DNA of 64,000 nucleotides from Metallyticus violacea (Eukaryota > Arthropoda > Insecta > Mantodea > Metallyticidae), in NCBI GenBank assembly GCA_030762175.1, contig CM060833.1, positions 1,118,501 through 1,182,500 on the forward strand. The letters are read 5' to 3'. The notes under the pieces were generated by a model. That model searched no databases. It was not told where the DNA came from and saw only the letters and a list, made by a program, of their open reading frames with translations. Below are positions 22,336 through 34,411 of this stretch, piece by piece. Numbering within the stretch: the first letter of the stretch is position 1; the number at the start of each line of letters is the position of its first letter. The translations under genes were made by a program, and so were the position numbers.

Positions 22336-23174
22336 AGAAGGATTCATATACTCCTTCACAGAATAATGGGTCTTTTTATATAGGTATTTTCTAAGAGCAG
22401 ATTTATTAAGTCTTTAGGCTGAAGGAAAGAGCTTTTGCACTAATATGCATTCGCAATAAACTCCTTTTTGAAGGTAGGAAAATGTTGAAACCCGTCTATG
22501 AATATTAATTTTCGTGCATATTTTTATTTTGTATGTTTTTTCATTATTTCTTCATTAAAGTTCTTAAGGGATAATATATATTTCCATGGAAGAGTTAAAA
22601 TTTGAAATTGCCTAAAGAGGTTTCTGATTAATGACTGCTATGTGTACCAGCGATTATTCGTATGCCCTTTTTTCTGTAATAAGAAGTCACGTTCACTTTT
22701 AACTGAGTTTCTCGAAAATATAAAACCATGTCTCATTGTTGAATTGAAAGAGGAACGGCAAACTGATTTTAAAGCTTAATTGAATCCAATATTACTAATG
22801 CACGTATTGCATAGCATGCACTGGTAAGTTTAGGTATGATAATATCGATGTGAACTTTCCAATTCAGTGGTTATTAATTATTAAACCAAGGGATTTAATA
22901 TCTTTGGTTTGTAGAAGTACACTGTCATAATATCCTATCTGTAATAGGAGATTTGGAGATCTGTGAGTGATGAATTTCGTATCACTTATTTTATCTAGAT
23001 TTAGAGACAATTTGTTTCCTTTGAACCATACATACAAGGAGCTTCAAACTAAATTTAATTTAATGGCATAAACATTAAGAGCATTTCCAATTATCAATAA
23101 TATTGTGTCATCCGCAAATATGGGAGTATTGCCTACCTCTTGAATAGATGAGGACAGTTCATTTGTGATATATA

Positions 23175-23352
23175 TTTATATATATATATATATAAATTAA
23201 CAGAAATTATAATAGTAGGAAAGGATAAAACACTAAGAAAAAGTCACACTTGAGATTGCTATATTTCGAACTCGTGGAGTCCCCCAATGGCAATGACGGT
23301 CACCCATTCCTACTATTATAATTACTGATAATTTGTTGCATTGTTAATAGTG
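23175..23352. mobile_element. Fold-back insertion of family X
   Basis: AGAAATTATAATAGTAGGAA (23202) is complementary to TTCCTACTATTATAATTACT (23309), and an unpaired tail runs to about 23350. The interior shares ACTAAGAAAAAGTCACACTT and ATATTTCGAACT with 455-520. The flanking direct repeat is an imperfect GATATATAT/GTATATAT, blurred by TA repeats. Confidence 0.55.
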
Positions 23353-23937
23353 TTACTGTATATATCACACAAAAAGAAGAGGGCCCAGGATAAACCCTTG
23401 AGCACTCCATGTCCAATCTTTCCCACTATGATATATTGTTTTTATTTTTAAAGGGACAATTTACTACTACTTGTTGTTTTCTTTTGTGAAAGTGGGATAT
23501 AAACACAATAAATTTGATATTTTATTCCATATAAAGTTAATTTATGATTTTTTTATTCCATAGAAAATTAATTTATGACGTTTTATTCCATAGGAAGCTT
23601 ATTTATCTATTAGAATTCCATGGTCGAAAGCCTTTGCTAAGTCGCAAAACATTCCTCTTACATATACTCTTTCGTTAAATTCAGTTAAAATTTCATTAGT
23701 GAGTTTATAGATTGCATTTTCTGTTGAAATTCCTTTTCTAAAGTCAAACTGATCATAAAATAGATTATCGTTGCTTTCAAGGAAATGGTAAAACCTATTG
23801 TACATTATTTTCTCAAACACCTTAGAAAATGTAGGTAAAATAGCCGTGGGTGTATAATTAAAGACATTTATCTTTTCTCCCTTTTTGAACAGAGGCTTCA
23901 CTGCGGAATATTTTAGTCGCTCAGGAGTTAATAAACC

Positions 23938-24226
23938 TTGATTGATTTGATTTGAATTATTTATGGACGCTCTTTAACAGCTCAGGTCATCAAGGTCCCA
24001 TTGAATTCCGGGCGTGAAACGGCCGATAAATTTTGCTCAGATGTCTCTTCTTTCAGGCTTAATGTTCTTTTTCGTGGCGTAAATGTACGACACGGGATCC
24101 ATGGCTTTACTTCCCTTCCGAAGGAAACCATACTTAGGATTTTTACGCCCGAAAAAATCCATCGATTTGAACCCGCGATCTTGGGTTTAGAAGGCAAGTA
24201 TGGTTACCCTTACATCACCAGGACCG
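23938..24226 (-). mobile_element. SINE A inserted in LINE copy 3
   Basis: The order is reversed: tail (TTTGAATTATTTATGGACGC), body, and head ending ACATCACCAGGACCGG, followed by a run of A. The copy is well preserved. The flanking repeat is not clear because of the A-run. Confidence 0.85.
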
Positions 24227-25162
24227 GAAAAAAAAAAAAAAAAAAAAAACTTGAGTTAACCATTACCTGCTCATACTATAACTTCTTTTTTAATTTTTAA
24301 TGAGAAATGTGCAATTTGAAAATGTGTAAAAAATTGTTGACTTTACTGTTAACATCATTTGCACTGAACTCTTGTTGAAGTGTTTCCGTCATTTTACTGA
24401 GGTTTACATGAATAGCACATAACTGCTACAAGACGACAGTAGTGACTCGTCTCTGTCTGGTTTGAGAAGATCGATCGATGTTACGAGTGTGGTGAAAGTG
24501 GAAGGGGCGTGGTTGTTTGTTTTTAAGAACTGTTTCCATGTGCTACTTAGGTGATATTTGCCGTCTCTGTTAAAGTTGTTTGGATGTTGTTGTAACTTCC
24601 AATGCTTCCCTCCTGGTTAGATTAAAAAGGCTTGTGTTTTTGCAACCATTTCTCTTTTATTAAAGTGTATGCCATGGCATTCATTTATGGATGCTCCGCT
24701 ACCGCAGATCTTTCAGGTCGATTAAGGTGAACGTGTAGCTGATGTTCCTGCAGTCGTTTTTAATCAATCTTCCGGTCAGACCTATGTAAACTTTGCCACA
24801 TTTACATGGTATTTTATAAATTCCCGTAGTGTCAAGAGGATGCCTAGGTTCTTTTGCATTATCGAGTATTTGTCTTAATTTAACTGTTGGTATGAAGATG
24901 GGTTGTATGCCTTTTTCCTTTAATACAAGAGCGATACACACAGTAACGCCTTCTATGTATGTTAGAAAAATCTTGAATTGTTTGTTTCGGTACGTGTTGG
25001 ATGTTGTCGTTTACTCAGGAGGGATGGGTCTGTTAGTATCTTTGTTGCTATATGCATTAGTCTTAAAAACATCTCGAATATGGTTTAGCTTGTGTTTAAA
25101 ATGCTCTGGTTCTGTGATGGTTTTACCTTTGCATACTAAAGTCTTGGTTACTGTTCTTTTTG

Positions 25163-25355
25163 AGTATCGGAAGCTTTCACGGCCGGAGTCAGACTTATAA
25201 CTAGAAGTTTCTTCCGGGCTTGGAAGCCGTGATCTGTTGGGGAAGACTCAAACCGCGCCACTGAAGATGTCCTTCGCAGGTGGGGACGAAACGTTTGGAC
25301 TCTTTAGCTCCAACAGTCCAAGGCTTCCAAGCCTGGAAGAAACTTCTAGTTATAA
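25163..25355. mobile_element. Fold-back Penelope-type insertion with hammerhead
   Basis: An exact 13 bp direct repeat ACTGTTCTTTTTG flanks it (25150-25162 and 25356-25368). A left tail of about 30 bp is followed by CTTATAACTAGAAGTTTCTT, whose complement closes the element. The loop carries the hammerhead at 25261. It sits inside another PLE. Confidence 0.8.
25261..25297 (+). ncRNA. hammerhead ribozyme motif in fold-back element
   Basis: CTGAAGA (25261-25267), a stem II with GTCC pairing GGAC, then GAAA (25288-25291), the self-complementary stem III ACGT and T in the cleavage position. All core bases match the hammerhead consensus. Stem III has no loop, so one molecule would need a partner copy. 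Confidence 0.6.
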
Positions 25356-26057
25356 GACTGTTCTTTTTGGGTAGGATGGTGGTTCGATCTGGCATTGAGA
25401 TATCTTTCCGTATGTATGTGCTTTCTATAAACTTTATGACCCGTGCTCCTGATGATTTCCTCCGAACTAAGATATCTAGAAAGGAAGGTGTTTCATCACT
25501 TAATCTTACTATAATGAACTTTATATTTTCATGGAGACTATTTAAGTGTTCTAAAAAGAACTGTAGTCTGTGATGTCCATGCAACCATATAACAAAAGTA
25601 TCATTCACATATCTCAACCAGAATGAAGATTTATTCTCAAGAGTGTCTAGAACCTTCTCCTCGAAGTGTTGCAAGAGCTTAGTGAACTACTCCTTCTTTC
25701 TGTTCATAGAATCTGGTTCTTCATCGAAAGTAACTGGAGGTTACAGCGTGTTTAAATAATGCAATGCTTTGAAGTGAAGTTGTAGTAGTTCCTTAGTGAG
25801 TACGTTTGTGAATAGAGACTCAACATCAAAGGTTACAAGAATATCGTTAGGCTTAATGTTGAGCCTATTGATGCTTTCCGCAAAAAGTTTAGTTCTTTGA
25901 TGTAATGGTCTGATTGAGATATTATTGTACGTAACAAGGATACCAAATGCTGAGCTAATTTGTATGTTGGTGAGTCAATTGTGTTGACAATAAGTCTTAA
26001 GGGAATATGTGGTTTATGTATGTTCGGAAGTACCACTGTTGTCTTGTTCATCGTCCA

Positions 26058-26100
26058 CTGATGATACCAACCGAAGTAGTTGGTTAAAGCTATGGTACTA
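26058..26100 (+). ncRNA. decayed hammerhead-like motif
   Basis: CTGATGA (26058-26064) is followed by a stem II hairpin (ACCAAC pairing GTTGGT), but the second core box reads TAAAG instead of GAAA. It lies just beyond the reverse transcriptase end of the minus-strand PLE, in the opposite orientation, as expected if the element starts with an inverted terminal piece. Confidence 0.4.
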
Positions 26101-26189
26101 ATTTAAACCATGGACCACGGCAAAGCAGCCCGGAAGATTTTAACTGTTTTTGTTATAACACTGGCCGTGAAAGTCTAAGACTTTCATTT

Positions 26190-27800
26190 TACTTTACAAA
26201 TTACTTGTATTTTGATGAACTTCTGATCTGCTTAAGAAGCTCTTTGTCCTCCAAACACTGTGCATAAAACTGGCAGCAACTTTGAAATTGAACTGGTCAA
26301 CAATAAAATGTTCACTGAATCCATTGACAGTCTGTTTCTTTCTGGTGTTCATTATGTTTTCATTAAGATAAATACCCTTTCGACATTGACATTGCTTGCA
26401 GGTATAGCATAAAGAGCTCACATATCGATAATTTAAGAGCAATTTGACACTTGACTAACACTGAAATAGCTCACCCACTTTTTATGAGAAAAAGCTTCAC
26501 CGAATCATTTATCACCTTGCAAGAAATTTATCATATTTCCAAGTTGATCAAATAGAAGGGAGTTCTTTTTCCTACATTAATTGCACACATTTTTCAAAAT
26601 CTGTGCACTATGGAAATTTAGTTTCATCCGCTGGAACTGGTGGAAATGTTGAGTTGTATCCCAAGATGCTGTTAACAGCTTTCATATACATACAATCATC
26701 TTTTATCTTAAAACAAAACACTGATGCTATTTTTCTCACTATCTTTAATAAGTTTCTTTATTCTCAAAGGCAAAAATTCGGCCTCCTCCTTTTCTATTAG
26801 TGTCTTTTCAATCGAGATGAGAATCGATATTATTACCTTGCCGAGTTAATTTCACACACTCCATGGCTTGGATTTCAGTATGGAATACAAACATTAATGA
26901 ATGCAGGAACCAAACGGAACATTCAATTGAAAGGTTTTCAAAAATCTCTTAAAAGACAATTGGAGGGTGTTCTTGGGATAAAAAAGAAAATAGGATTTCA
27001 AGCATGAGAACAACTTTAGTAATCTGTTGATAGCAGGAAACAAGGAAAGTCACCGAGTCTTTGAGTGGTAAAGAAGCAATGTGTACTCCAAGTCAACAAA
27101 AGACGAGCCTTTCTTTAGCTCTTCTTTTCGAAGAGTGTATACTGAAAAATGATTAAATGTCTTCAACGCTTTCAATATCAAGTGGCCAATAGTCTACACC
27201 ACGTTGTACATAATTGTTTAAGATAGAAACAGGTTTCCAATTCCTAATGTTGTTTTCTGAAGAGAATTTTGAAGATGACGAAAAACATAATTAGTACCCT
27301 TTCTGTTAAGACCCTACCCAACATTACTATTACAGTAATCACCAGTAAATGTTATGCATTTATTAGACAACTTCGCATTTTGTAAGGTATTAACTAAAAC
27401 TTTAGACGCTGTGGCAGATTTTTCTGGAATAGATGTGACATGTAACAGTTTATGTGACACACCTGTTTTCATATCTAAATAGGTTATATTTTTGTAGTTT
27501 CGTGATTGGAAGTGCCAGCTTCAACACCAAGATATGTTACTTTCTGACTACTCTGTTAGCATTTCCAAGGAATGAGGGGCTAACGCCTTATTCACTATAG
27601 CTTCTGTTTTTGTTCTTGCTGAAGAAATACGAGTGGCTATTGAGGAATCATTATCGATTTCACAATTACATATGTTACAAAGCACTTCATAATGTATTTT
27701 TTTTTAACACAGGAAATGTTCTCTGTAAATCTGCATTAAAGTTATATTTTCATCGTAACATTTTGTCTGCAGTCAGATTCAAATTAATGAACACACGAAA
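26190..27800 (-). pseudogene. hAT-type transposase relic, minus strand
   Basis: A clean minus-strand stretch (about 27310-27480) reads YLDMKTGVSHKLLHVTSIPE, later ITFTGDYCNSNVG, followed by FRHLQNSLQKTTLGIGN and HFSVYTLRKEELKK (27110-27270). The order matches a hAT transposase catalytic region (D in the TGD block). A C-terminal part at 26194-26442 contains SFMHSVWRTKSF. Stops are frequent and ends were not found. Confidence 0.55.
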
Positions 27801-28077
27801 ATAAAAATAAAAAATGTTCATGCAATCATACAAATCACTAACAAGATACATAAAAACCATGTGCGCTGTGCCACTGACCAGTACACACAAAACGACAGTG
27901 CAATAATTGCCTTGCTCTCACCTCCCAAGCATGATGGAATTCGGAACTTGGTGAATCATCGTGGCAATGGGTCTGTGCAACGTATTCACTTTTCAGAAAC
28001 GTGGACAATGTTGCCAACTCGTGAGAGTACTTGAGAGCGTACTATTGTGCTCACCCCTCGCGAACTTCCAGACTTCC
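27801..28077. other. no recognised feature
   Basis: Mixed-composition sequence between a hAT relic and SINE B. It might be the hAT element end, but no terminal repeat is visible. Confidence 0.3.
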
Positions 28078-28352
28078 ACGAATGGCCGAAGCCGTTAAGG
28101 CGCGGACTTGTGAGCGAGAGGTCTGGGGTTCGATTAACACCAGAACTGTCCTACTTGATAGTTTTTTTTCAGTTTTTTCTCAGTGCTAATAAATGACAAA
28201 TGACGGAAGGTACCGTGAACTTAGGCCTGCAACGCTTCCTTTTTTTAAAAAATTTGCTTTCCCAATTTATCACTTCATCTCATATACCATCAGAGTCCAC
28301 CGCCTGTGGTGCCTCAATAGTTAAAACGGGCGTTAAACACTATTAAAAAAAA
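28078..28352 (+). mobile_element. SINE B, forward copy
   Basis: The head AATGGCCGAAGCCGTTAAGG with GGGGTTCGATTAACACC is at the left. The body (TAGGCCTGCAACGCTTCC) and the tail GGGCGTTAAACACTATT with an A-run are at the right. It is the only SINE B in this orientation here. Confidence 0.85.
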
Positions 28353-28401
28353 CACCTTTAAGAACTAATATGTATTGTGGAAAAGAGACAAATAGTAAAA
28401 A

Positions 28402-28646
28402 AGAGCGTCCCATTCAACTCAGGGCGTGAAACGGCCGACAAATTTTGCTCGGAGGCCTCTCTTTCAGGCTTGAAGTTCTTTTTCGTGCCGTAAATGTACG
28501 ACACGGGGCCCACGGCTTTACTTACCTTCCTTCCGAAGGAAGCCATACTTAGGATTTTTACGCCCGAAAAAATCCATCGGTCCTGGCCGGATTCGAACCC
28601 GCGATCTTGGGTTTAGGAGTGGTAACCGCTACACCACCTGGACCGA
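28402..28646 (-). mobile_element. SINE A, lacking its tail
   Basis: The body and head are close to the reference copy (GGCGTGAAACGGCCGAC-like block and CCACCTGGACCGA at the end). The TTATTTATGGACGC tail is missing at the left. Confidence 0.85.
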
Positions 28647-28854
28647 CCCTAAAAGAATATGTCAGGTAACCCTAAACTTCGTACGACACGTACCATACTT
28701 AACACTCTTTAGCACTCATTTTCCACACTTAGCATTCATAATCGGACACAACACTAGATTAAACTACGTAAGTCACTATATCACATCGACCATGTGTCTG
28801 GTTTAACTACACTTGCGTACATAAAAAAAGAACAAAAAAAAGGTAGAAAGGAAA

Positions 28855-28922
28855 GAAAGAAAGAAGGAAGGAAGGAAAGAAAGAAAGAAGGAAGGAAAGA
28901 AAGAAAGAAAGAAAGAAAGAAA
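28855..28922. repeat. (GAAA/GAAG)n microsatellite
   Basis: Purine-only tetranucleotide repeat. Confidence 0.9.
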
Positions 28923-29029
28923 TGAAAGGGAGGGATGTGGTTTCGTTTCCATCCTGCAGTAAAGAAAAAGCGATGACATTAGCCTCCGTTCAGGTTTTAC
29001 AAGGGGAATACAATGCTTTTCTTTTTCTC

Positions 29030-29112
29030 TTTCATTTTTTTCTTCGTTCTTTTTCTTTCTTTCTTTCTTTCTTTTTTCTTTCTTTCTTTTTTTTTTTTTT
29101 TTTTTTTTTTTG
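29030..29112. repeat. (TTTC)n and poly-T tract
   Basis: Pyrimidine-only tract. Frames through it encode only Phe/Leu/Ser runs. Confidence 0.9.
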
Positions 29113-29458
29113 GACCAAAGAGTCTTCTCTATGGAATAATCTTTCTCTTTTGGGACATTTCTGTAGTTTTGGGCATGGGTACTCGTTCATTTTGGTTGCG
29201 AACAACGGCTAATGTTGCCTTTAAGGATGGCGTGTGTTCTTCACAACTTCAAATTCTCTTTTTATGGACATTCCCTTAAAAGCACCCAAAAACAACTCGA
29301 AAGCACTTTTTACCATTTGTTCTGATAGGGAACAGAACAGTTGAGATTTTCTCATTTGTTCACTTGGACTAGTATTTCCTCCTTTTCATTTAGAACAGAA
29401 AGATCTTCAGTGTCTATTATCAAGTTCATTAATATCTTCAGAATGTCCTATTAGGTGT

Positions 29459-30842
29459 TCATTGTGGACTTGAAATTGACATATACTGTGTACGTGTGTA
29501 CATACATTTAACGCTGGAATCAACACATGTACAACAGTGCCTGTGTATGAATGTATTACATTCACTGCAGATTAATTTGCATTTACAGTCTACATCATTA
29601 TATTGCACAAAATATATCTCTGTTACGTTCGATGAGGATGGAATCTTCCAAACGCAATCTTCCCTAACAATGATGCCCTTGTTTATTTTCAGGCTTTCTT
29701 TTTGTCTACGACGAATGTATTTTATTTTGGACATAAGTTTACCTGTCGAAAGTACAATTATCCTGTTAAACAGCTTGTTTTTAACACAGGACGTTATAGC
29801 AAACATTGCTTCATCCAGGCGTTTCACACAGATGCATATATTTGAGCGTATGATGCATTCGCTCGATATGCATATTTGTGTTAATGCCAGTGTGCACCCT
29901 GTGATAGTAAGCACAGCATTCGGCATTATTCACGTAGTTTTCCTGCAAGTATGAAGCAAACTCAGAAGTGTCAGGGTGACATTTCCATTTATCTATTGCA
30001 GTGCGTATCTTTATCTCAAATGCGGTGGCATCTCTCTCCTTCAGTAATGTTCTTACAATCCAGTAAACATCTGCTTCCCCCCCCCCCTCCAGGTTGTCTA
30101 TGTGCTATGTACAATAGAGTCTCATTGTTGGCGAAATCCAAGCATTGTAGAAGAACTGTGTAGAAAATAATATTATGATAAACATGAAGAAGACCACTAG
30201 CCAACTCTTTACCTTAAGCATACAATCCTTTACTCCTCACCTCGTCCGTTCTGCAACATAGCGAGGTTTTTACCTATTTGGGTTGTATCTTCGACAATAA
30301 TCTAAAATGGACCAGACATGTTGAACATGTTGTAACAAAAGCAAGGAAGAGACTTCCAATTCTTAAAAAGTTGCCTGAGAGATGACAAGCAATAATAATG
30401 ACTTATAGCGTTGTTAAAACCAGTAGAAGAACCACATTTTGCTACAAACATCGATCCCGTTGTCTCTCTCAATTTCCTGCTTCCAATTTTTAAAATCATC
30501 AAAGGATGAAAAATTGTAGTTATTCGATTTTATATTTATTTCACGTACTGATTCTAAATGCTCAAATAAAAGAAATTCAGTTGTTGTTTCATGACTACAT
30601 AAGCGGCAGGTCATAATTTGCTTTCTAGCTGATCCCTCACCATGGTAATCTCACTAATGGCATTTGAAGTTGGATGTGTAATGGAAATTCTTGCTGCACC
30701 TTTCACAGTGATAGGCGCACGATTGCTGTCTTTTTAGAATAGACGCTATTACATTAAACTTTTCCGGCTGTACTTTAGAAGCAGGCTGCCTTACATTTTT
30801 ATTGTAGTTATACTCCTTCCCACATTCCAGGCATACGAACAT
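29459..30842 (-). pseudogene. zinc-finger transposase relic, possibly MULE-like
   Basis: From right to left on the minus strand: FVCLECGKEYNYNKN and YHCERCSKNFHYTSNFKCH (two C2H2-like fingers, 30654-30842), then TCRLCSHETTTEFLLFEHL and SFDDFKNWKQEIER (30414-30614). After a gap comes a Cys/His-rich C-terminal domain DCKCKLICSECNTFIHRHCC (29459-29926), like the SWIM-type finger that ends some MULE transposases. The catalytic middle is absent and partly replaced by LINE sequence. The family assignment is by general resemblance. Confidence 0.4.
30210..30400 (+). pseudogene. LINE C-terminal fragment
   Basis: Plus-strand frames give a YLGCIFDNNLKWT-like then HVEHVVTKARKRLPILKKL segment, common after the reverse transcriptase of Jockey/I-type LINEs. 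It lies in the gap of the zinc-finger transposase relic. Confidence 0.5.
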
Positions 30843-31124
30843 CTCTTCTTTGCTTTATACCAATAAATGTGTTTTTGCTCATCCATTTCAAATGAGTGAA
30901 GAAGTGCCTAGCAGGCTTTAGCCTTGGTGTAGAACTCTATGGTTGCTTTTGCAGTACCTTATATGAGTTACATTTTCTTAATAATGCATGCATGTGCTTT
31001 CATAGTTTTCCTTGAGTTACAGCCCTAATCTGGATCATCCTTTTCCAAGAATTGTGCTTTAGTTTTAGCATACCAAACTACTTTCTTTCTGATTACTATG
31101 GTATATTGAACATATTAAATGTTA

Positions 31125-31321
31125 ATGGATATCATTGTATGATTCAGTTGAACTACACACTCTTAAAGCTTCACTTACTTTTCATAAATGTATGGAACCG
31201 GTTTCGAGAACATTTATGAAAAGTAAGTGAAGCTTTAAGAGTGTGTAGTTCAACTGAATCATACAATGATATCCATTAATATGATTGGCTTCACTGTGTT
31301 AAGTTCCAATTTTACATTTAA
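31125..31321. mobile_element. Fold-back Penelope insertion, 197 bp
   Basis: A 12 bp direct repeat ATATTAAATGTT flanks it (31113-31124 and 31322-31333). The arm with CATTGTATGATTCAGTTGAA is repeated inverted, followed by a tail GGCTTCACTGTGTTAAGTT. The left arm contains the 3' half of a hammerhead (reversed ACCGGT with TTTC), and the right arm resumes just past it. The family is the same as at 40.6-41.7 kb. Confidence 0.85.
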
Positions 31322-31333
31322 ATATTAAATGTT

Positions 31334-32352
31334 GTATATCTGTTCCTATTTACTGAATTTATTTATATATTAAGTAGCACAGAGAAAAAGAAAATCCAGA
31401 TTCACTGAATTGATATTTCATGTGTATACATATAATGTGATGCAAAATGACTACATAGAAATTTGTGGACAAAAGGTGGATAGGAATTATGTTTGCTTTA
31501 TTTACATTTGATATGAGAAGGGTGGTCTACAACCCTGTGTTAAGTATGCTAATCACATGCTTACAACAAATCTAAACATCAATACCCAAATAGAAATATA
31601 CTATACCTATTACCCCCCATAAATGAGTTCTGAAATTAAATTTTATAGATAGTAAAGAAATATTTGTGCAGGAACAAAGAAAATTTATTTATGGTAGGAA
31701 TGAAATCTGGAGAATCTTATATTCTCTTTTTTTTCAAAAACTTGTAGATTCTGCCAAAGACCTATCAACACAAATTTTTACTAGTTAACTTCCTTCTATA
31801 TAATAGAGAAAGTATTGCAATTAATAAGTTAGTAGATAATATAAATATTTGCAAATAATGATTTCCATAATATTATACAAAACCTATCATCTTATCAAAA
31901 AGGGCTACATTGTGTAGCAATATAATATTCAATATGGGTATTTATGTGAGTGGAATAAAGGAATAAAATAAAATAACACCACATACTCTGAAGAAAATTA
32001 ATTTACTTATTCAGTTCGTTATGTGAATTCTTGACATTTCATGCCACTGTATGAATATTACTGTATGTTTCTCATTTACAAAAGTAGCAGCCCTCGAAAG
32101 TATTGATTAATTAACTTATTTGTTGAGTACTAAGCAAAATACAAAAGAAATAAAAGTTCTGTTCCTAGCCACTTTTCCTATTGACCACTATAATCTTTTG
32201 AAAATAAATGCTTGCAAGTAACTGAGGAGACAGCCATTCTAACACTTTCTCCCACCTCTTTTGAAAGTATTGGGTAATGTTGGTGATATTTTACCACAAC
32301 AGCAGGGGACCTGCAGTCCTTGGGTAATAAGCCTTCCTACAGGAGTTGTGTT
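31334..32352. other. no recognised feature
   Basis: AT-rich sequence without a coding frame over 60 codons or a known repeat. Confidence 0.4.
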
Positions 32353-32670
32353 GGTCATGGTGGTGTAATGGTAATAATACTTGCCACCTAAACCCAATAT
32401 CACTCCCAATATCACACCCAAATTCAATCCCGGTCAGGTTAGGTTGTCAGGTGTAAAAATCCTAAGTATGGCTTTCTTCAGAAGAGAAGTAAAGTCGTGG
32501 GTCCTATGTTATAGATTTATGGCATGCAAAAAAAAAAAAAAAAAAAAAACTCAAGCCTGGCAAAGAGAGAGAGAGGCCTCTGAACAAATTTTATATGCCA
32601 TTTCACACCCTGAATAGAGAGGGATGCTGATAACCTCAGATGTTAAGAGCATCTATAAATAAACAAACCA
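32353..32670 (+). mobile_element. SINE A, diverged, with duplicated head
   Basis: The head GGTCATGGTGGTGTAATGG is followed by a small duplication (ATCAC(T/A)CCCAATATCAC) in the T-arm region, then the body and tail TAAATAAACAAACC. A poly-A run interrupts the body at 32528. Confidence 0.8.
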
Positions 32671-32974
32671 TAACAACTGCAGGACACTTCTTCCATTACT
32701 TCCTGTGTACCACATTCTGAAATTGAAATATAACTAATGGTATATGCTAGTTAATGATGCTTTTATAATGTACAGAAAATTGTATCAATTTTGGTTTTAT
32801 GTTGAGGTTGAAATTTTTGCATCTTTCTGTCAAATTCATTCCATAAGGAAGATTCTCTTTTGCTAGTTTTTGCGATTTTCTTTACTAAAAATTGAGCTTG
32901 TGACTATCACTCTGAATTGAATGCTTTTGTGCTTAACTTTTTCATACTTCTTCTGGAACAGCAAGGCTAGAATA

Positions 32975-33262
32975 GTTTTTTTTGAGTAGTGTTTAATGCC
33001 TGTTTTTTCTACTGAGGCACCATACAGTGGACACTGATGATATATGAGATGAAATGATATATTCGGAAAGGATACATTTTAAGGAAGAAAGTGTTATAGG
33101 CCTAAGTATAGAGTACCTCCCTGGCATTTGCCAGTTATGAGGACTGAAGAAAACCTGGAAAAAAAAACCCCAGTCAAGGAATACAGTTCTGGTGGGTTCT
33201 GGTGAATCCCAGACCTCTCGCTAACGAGTCCGCGCCTTAACGACCTCGGCCACCCGTGGCGG
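32975..33262 (-). mobile_element. SINE B
   Basis: Reversed tail (GAGTAGTGTTTAATGCC), body (GGCCTAAGTATAGAGTACCT) and head (TTAACGACCTCGGCCACCCG) are all present. The flanking repeat is unclear. Confidence 0.85.
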
Positions 33263-33264
33263 TA

Positions 33265-34411
33265 GACGAGAATATCCAGGTATTCTCTATCTGGAATCTA
33301 AAAAAGTACTAACATTCTGCTGTATTGTGCACTTTTTAATTTTATGGCAATTTGTTCATTTAAAACTTATCATACAGAGAGCATAGAAGCGTGCTATTTT
33401 AATGTGGTTTTACATACTTAAACCACACATGTGTTAGTTAAGTGTATTGACTCTCTCACAATATGTATTTTTCTCCATTTAACTGTTTGGTTATTTCTTC
33501 AAATGGTTTCAATATTATGTACTTCAGCACAGTTGCCTATTCCTCTCTGATAGTTTATAGAATTTATTACTGCTCAAGCTATTGTTACTTTGTGGATGTC
33601 CATCATTTCTACAAAATGACTGAACATGTAGGATTCAGTTCCACCATGTGATACATCATGAAAAGTTTTTTTTTTTTTTTTAATATGGATTCCATAAGTG
33701 TTTTGATATTCTAACAGTCTATGGTGGGCAGTTTTGTTACATTTAATATGCATAACAGTATGTTTCACTTTTTGGTGTGATGAATTTATAACTTTTAGTG
33801 GCTCTTGAACAATTAAATGGGGTGGCAGTCAAAAAGATCTTTTTCACTAACAATCGCAAATTTGTCTGTAATAACTTTTAGATTCTTTTTAGATGAAGTT
33901 GTCTATAATGGATTTTTATCTCTGCAGCCAAGTTATTGTTTGCATGTGACCCATCCAGTGCTGATTAGTCCAGCAGTATTTAAGTCACACTGTTCAGTTA
34001 GAAAATGAATGGTAACAACCATATTTAAATAATTGTTTGTTGAAGTCCATGAATTTCTTGTGAGAAATAGATTTTTTTTTTTTAACTGAACATTTGTGAG
34101 ATATTGCTTATATGTTGCTGGTAGAAAACTAGAGGGTATTACTTTTTTCTATTTGATGAATTCAAATCACTATAAAAATTCTTAAAACCACGTGCCTCCA
34201 TAATGGAGAAAGATTGAAAAACTAACACATTTGAGCTTGGTTGGTAATTTTATTATTGTTATTATTATTGTTGTTGTTACACAATACAATTACAGTTTTA
34301 TAATATTTCCGTGATCTTTGAGTGATTGTTAATTCAGGATCCTATACAACTAACACCTCTGGTTGTTGTGTGCATGGATCCTACATCACTCTAGCTGCAC
34401 ATATTATCAGG
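33265..34411. other. no recognised feature
   Basis: AT-rich. The frame at 33463-33651 is short, low in complexity and has no family resemblance. Confidence 0.35.

Larger units (their letters stand above)
22336..24412 (-). mobile_element. LINE copy 3, decayed
   Basis: It restarts with the 3' region (ACTCCTTCACAGAATAATGG) and extends to the reverse transcriptase frame 23599-23901, which contains KPLFKKGEKINVFNY, STENAIYKLTNEI and FCDLAKAFDHGILI. A fold-back insertion lies at about 23175-23352 and a SINE A at 23938. LINE sequence resumes at 24245-24412, matching the 15.1-15.3 kb copy. Confidence 0.7.
24413..26057 (-). mobile_element. Penelope-like element, second family, decayed
   Basis: On the minus strand, a reverse transcriptase entrance block (25833-26051: LPNIHKPHIPLRLIVNTID) is followed by the palm and C-terminal region (25201-25674) with WLRYVNDTFVIW, where the usual YVDD is YVND. 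The GIY-YIG nuclease follows (24699-24941: GIYKIPCKCGKVYIGLTGR). A 193 bp fold-back element is inserted at 25163. A stop and several shifts inactivate it. Confidence 0.8.

Noticed and set aside
28922..29279. Phe-rich open frames of 88-96 residues
   Set aside because: Driven by a (TTTC)n and poly-T tract; no domain and no splice context.
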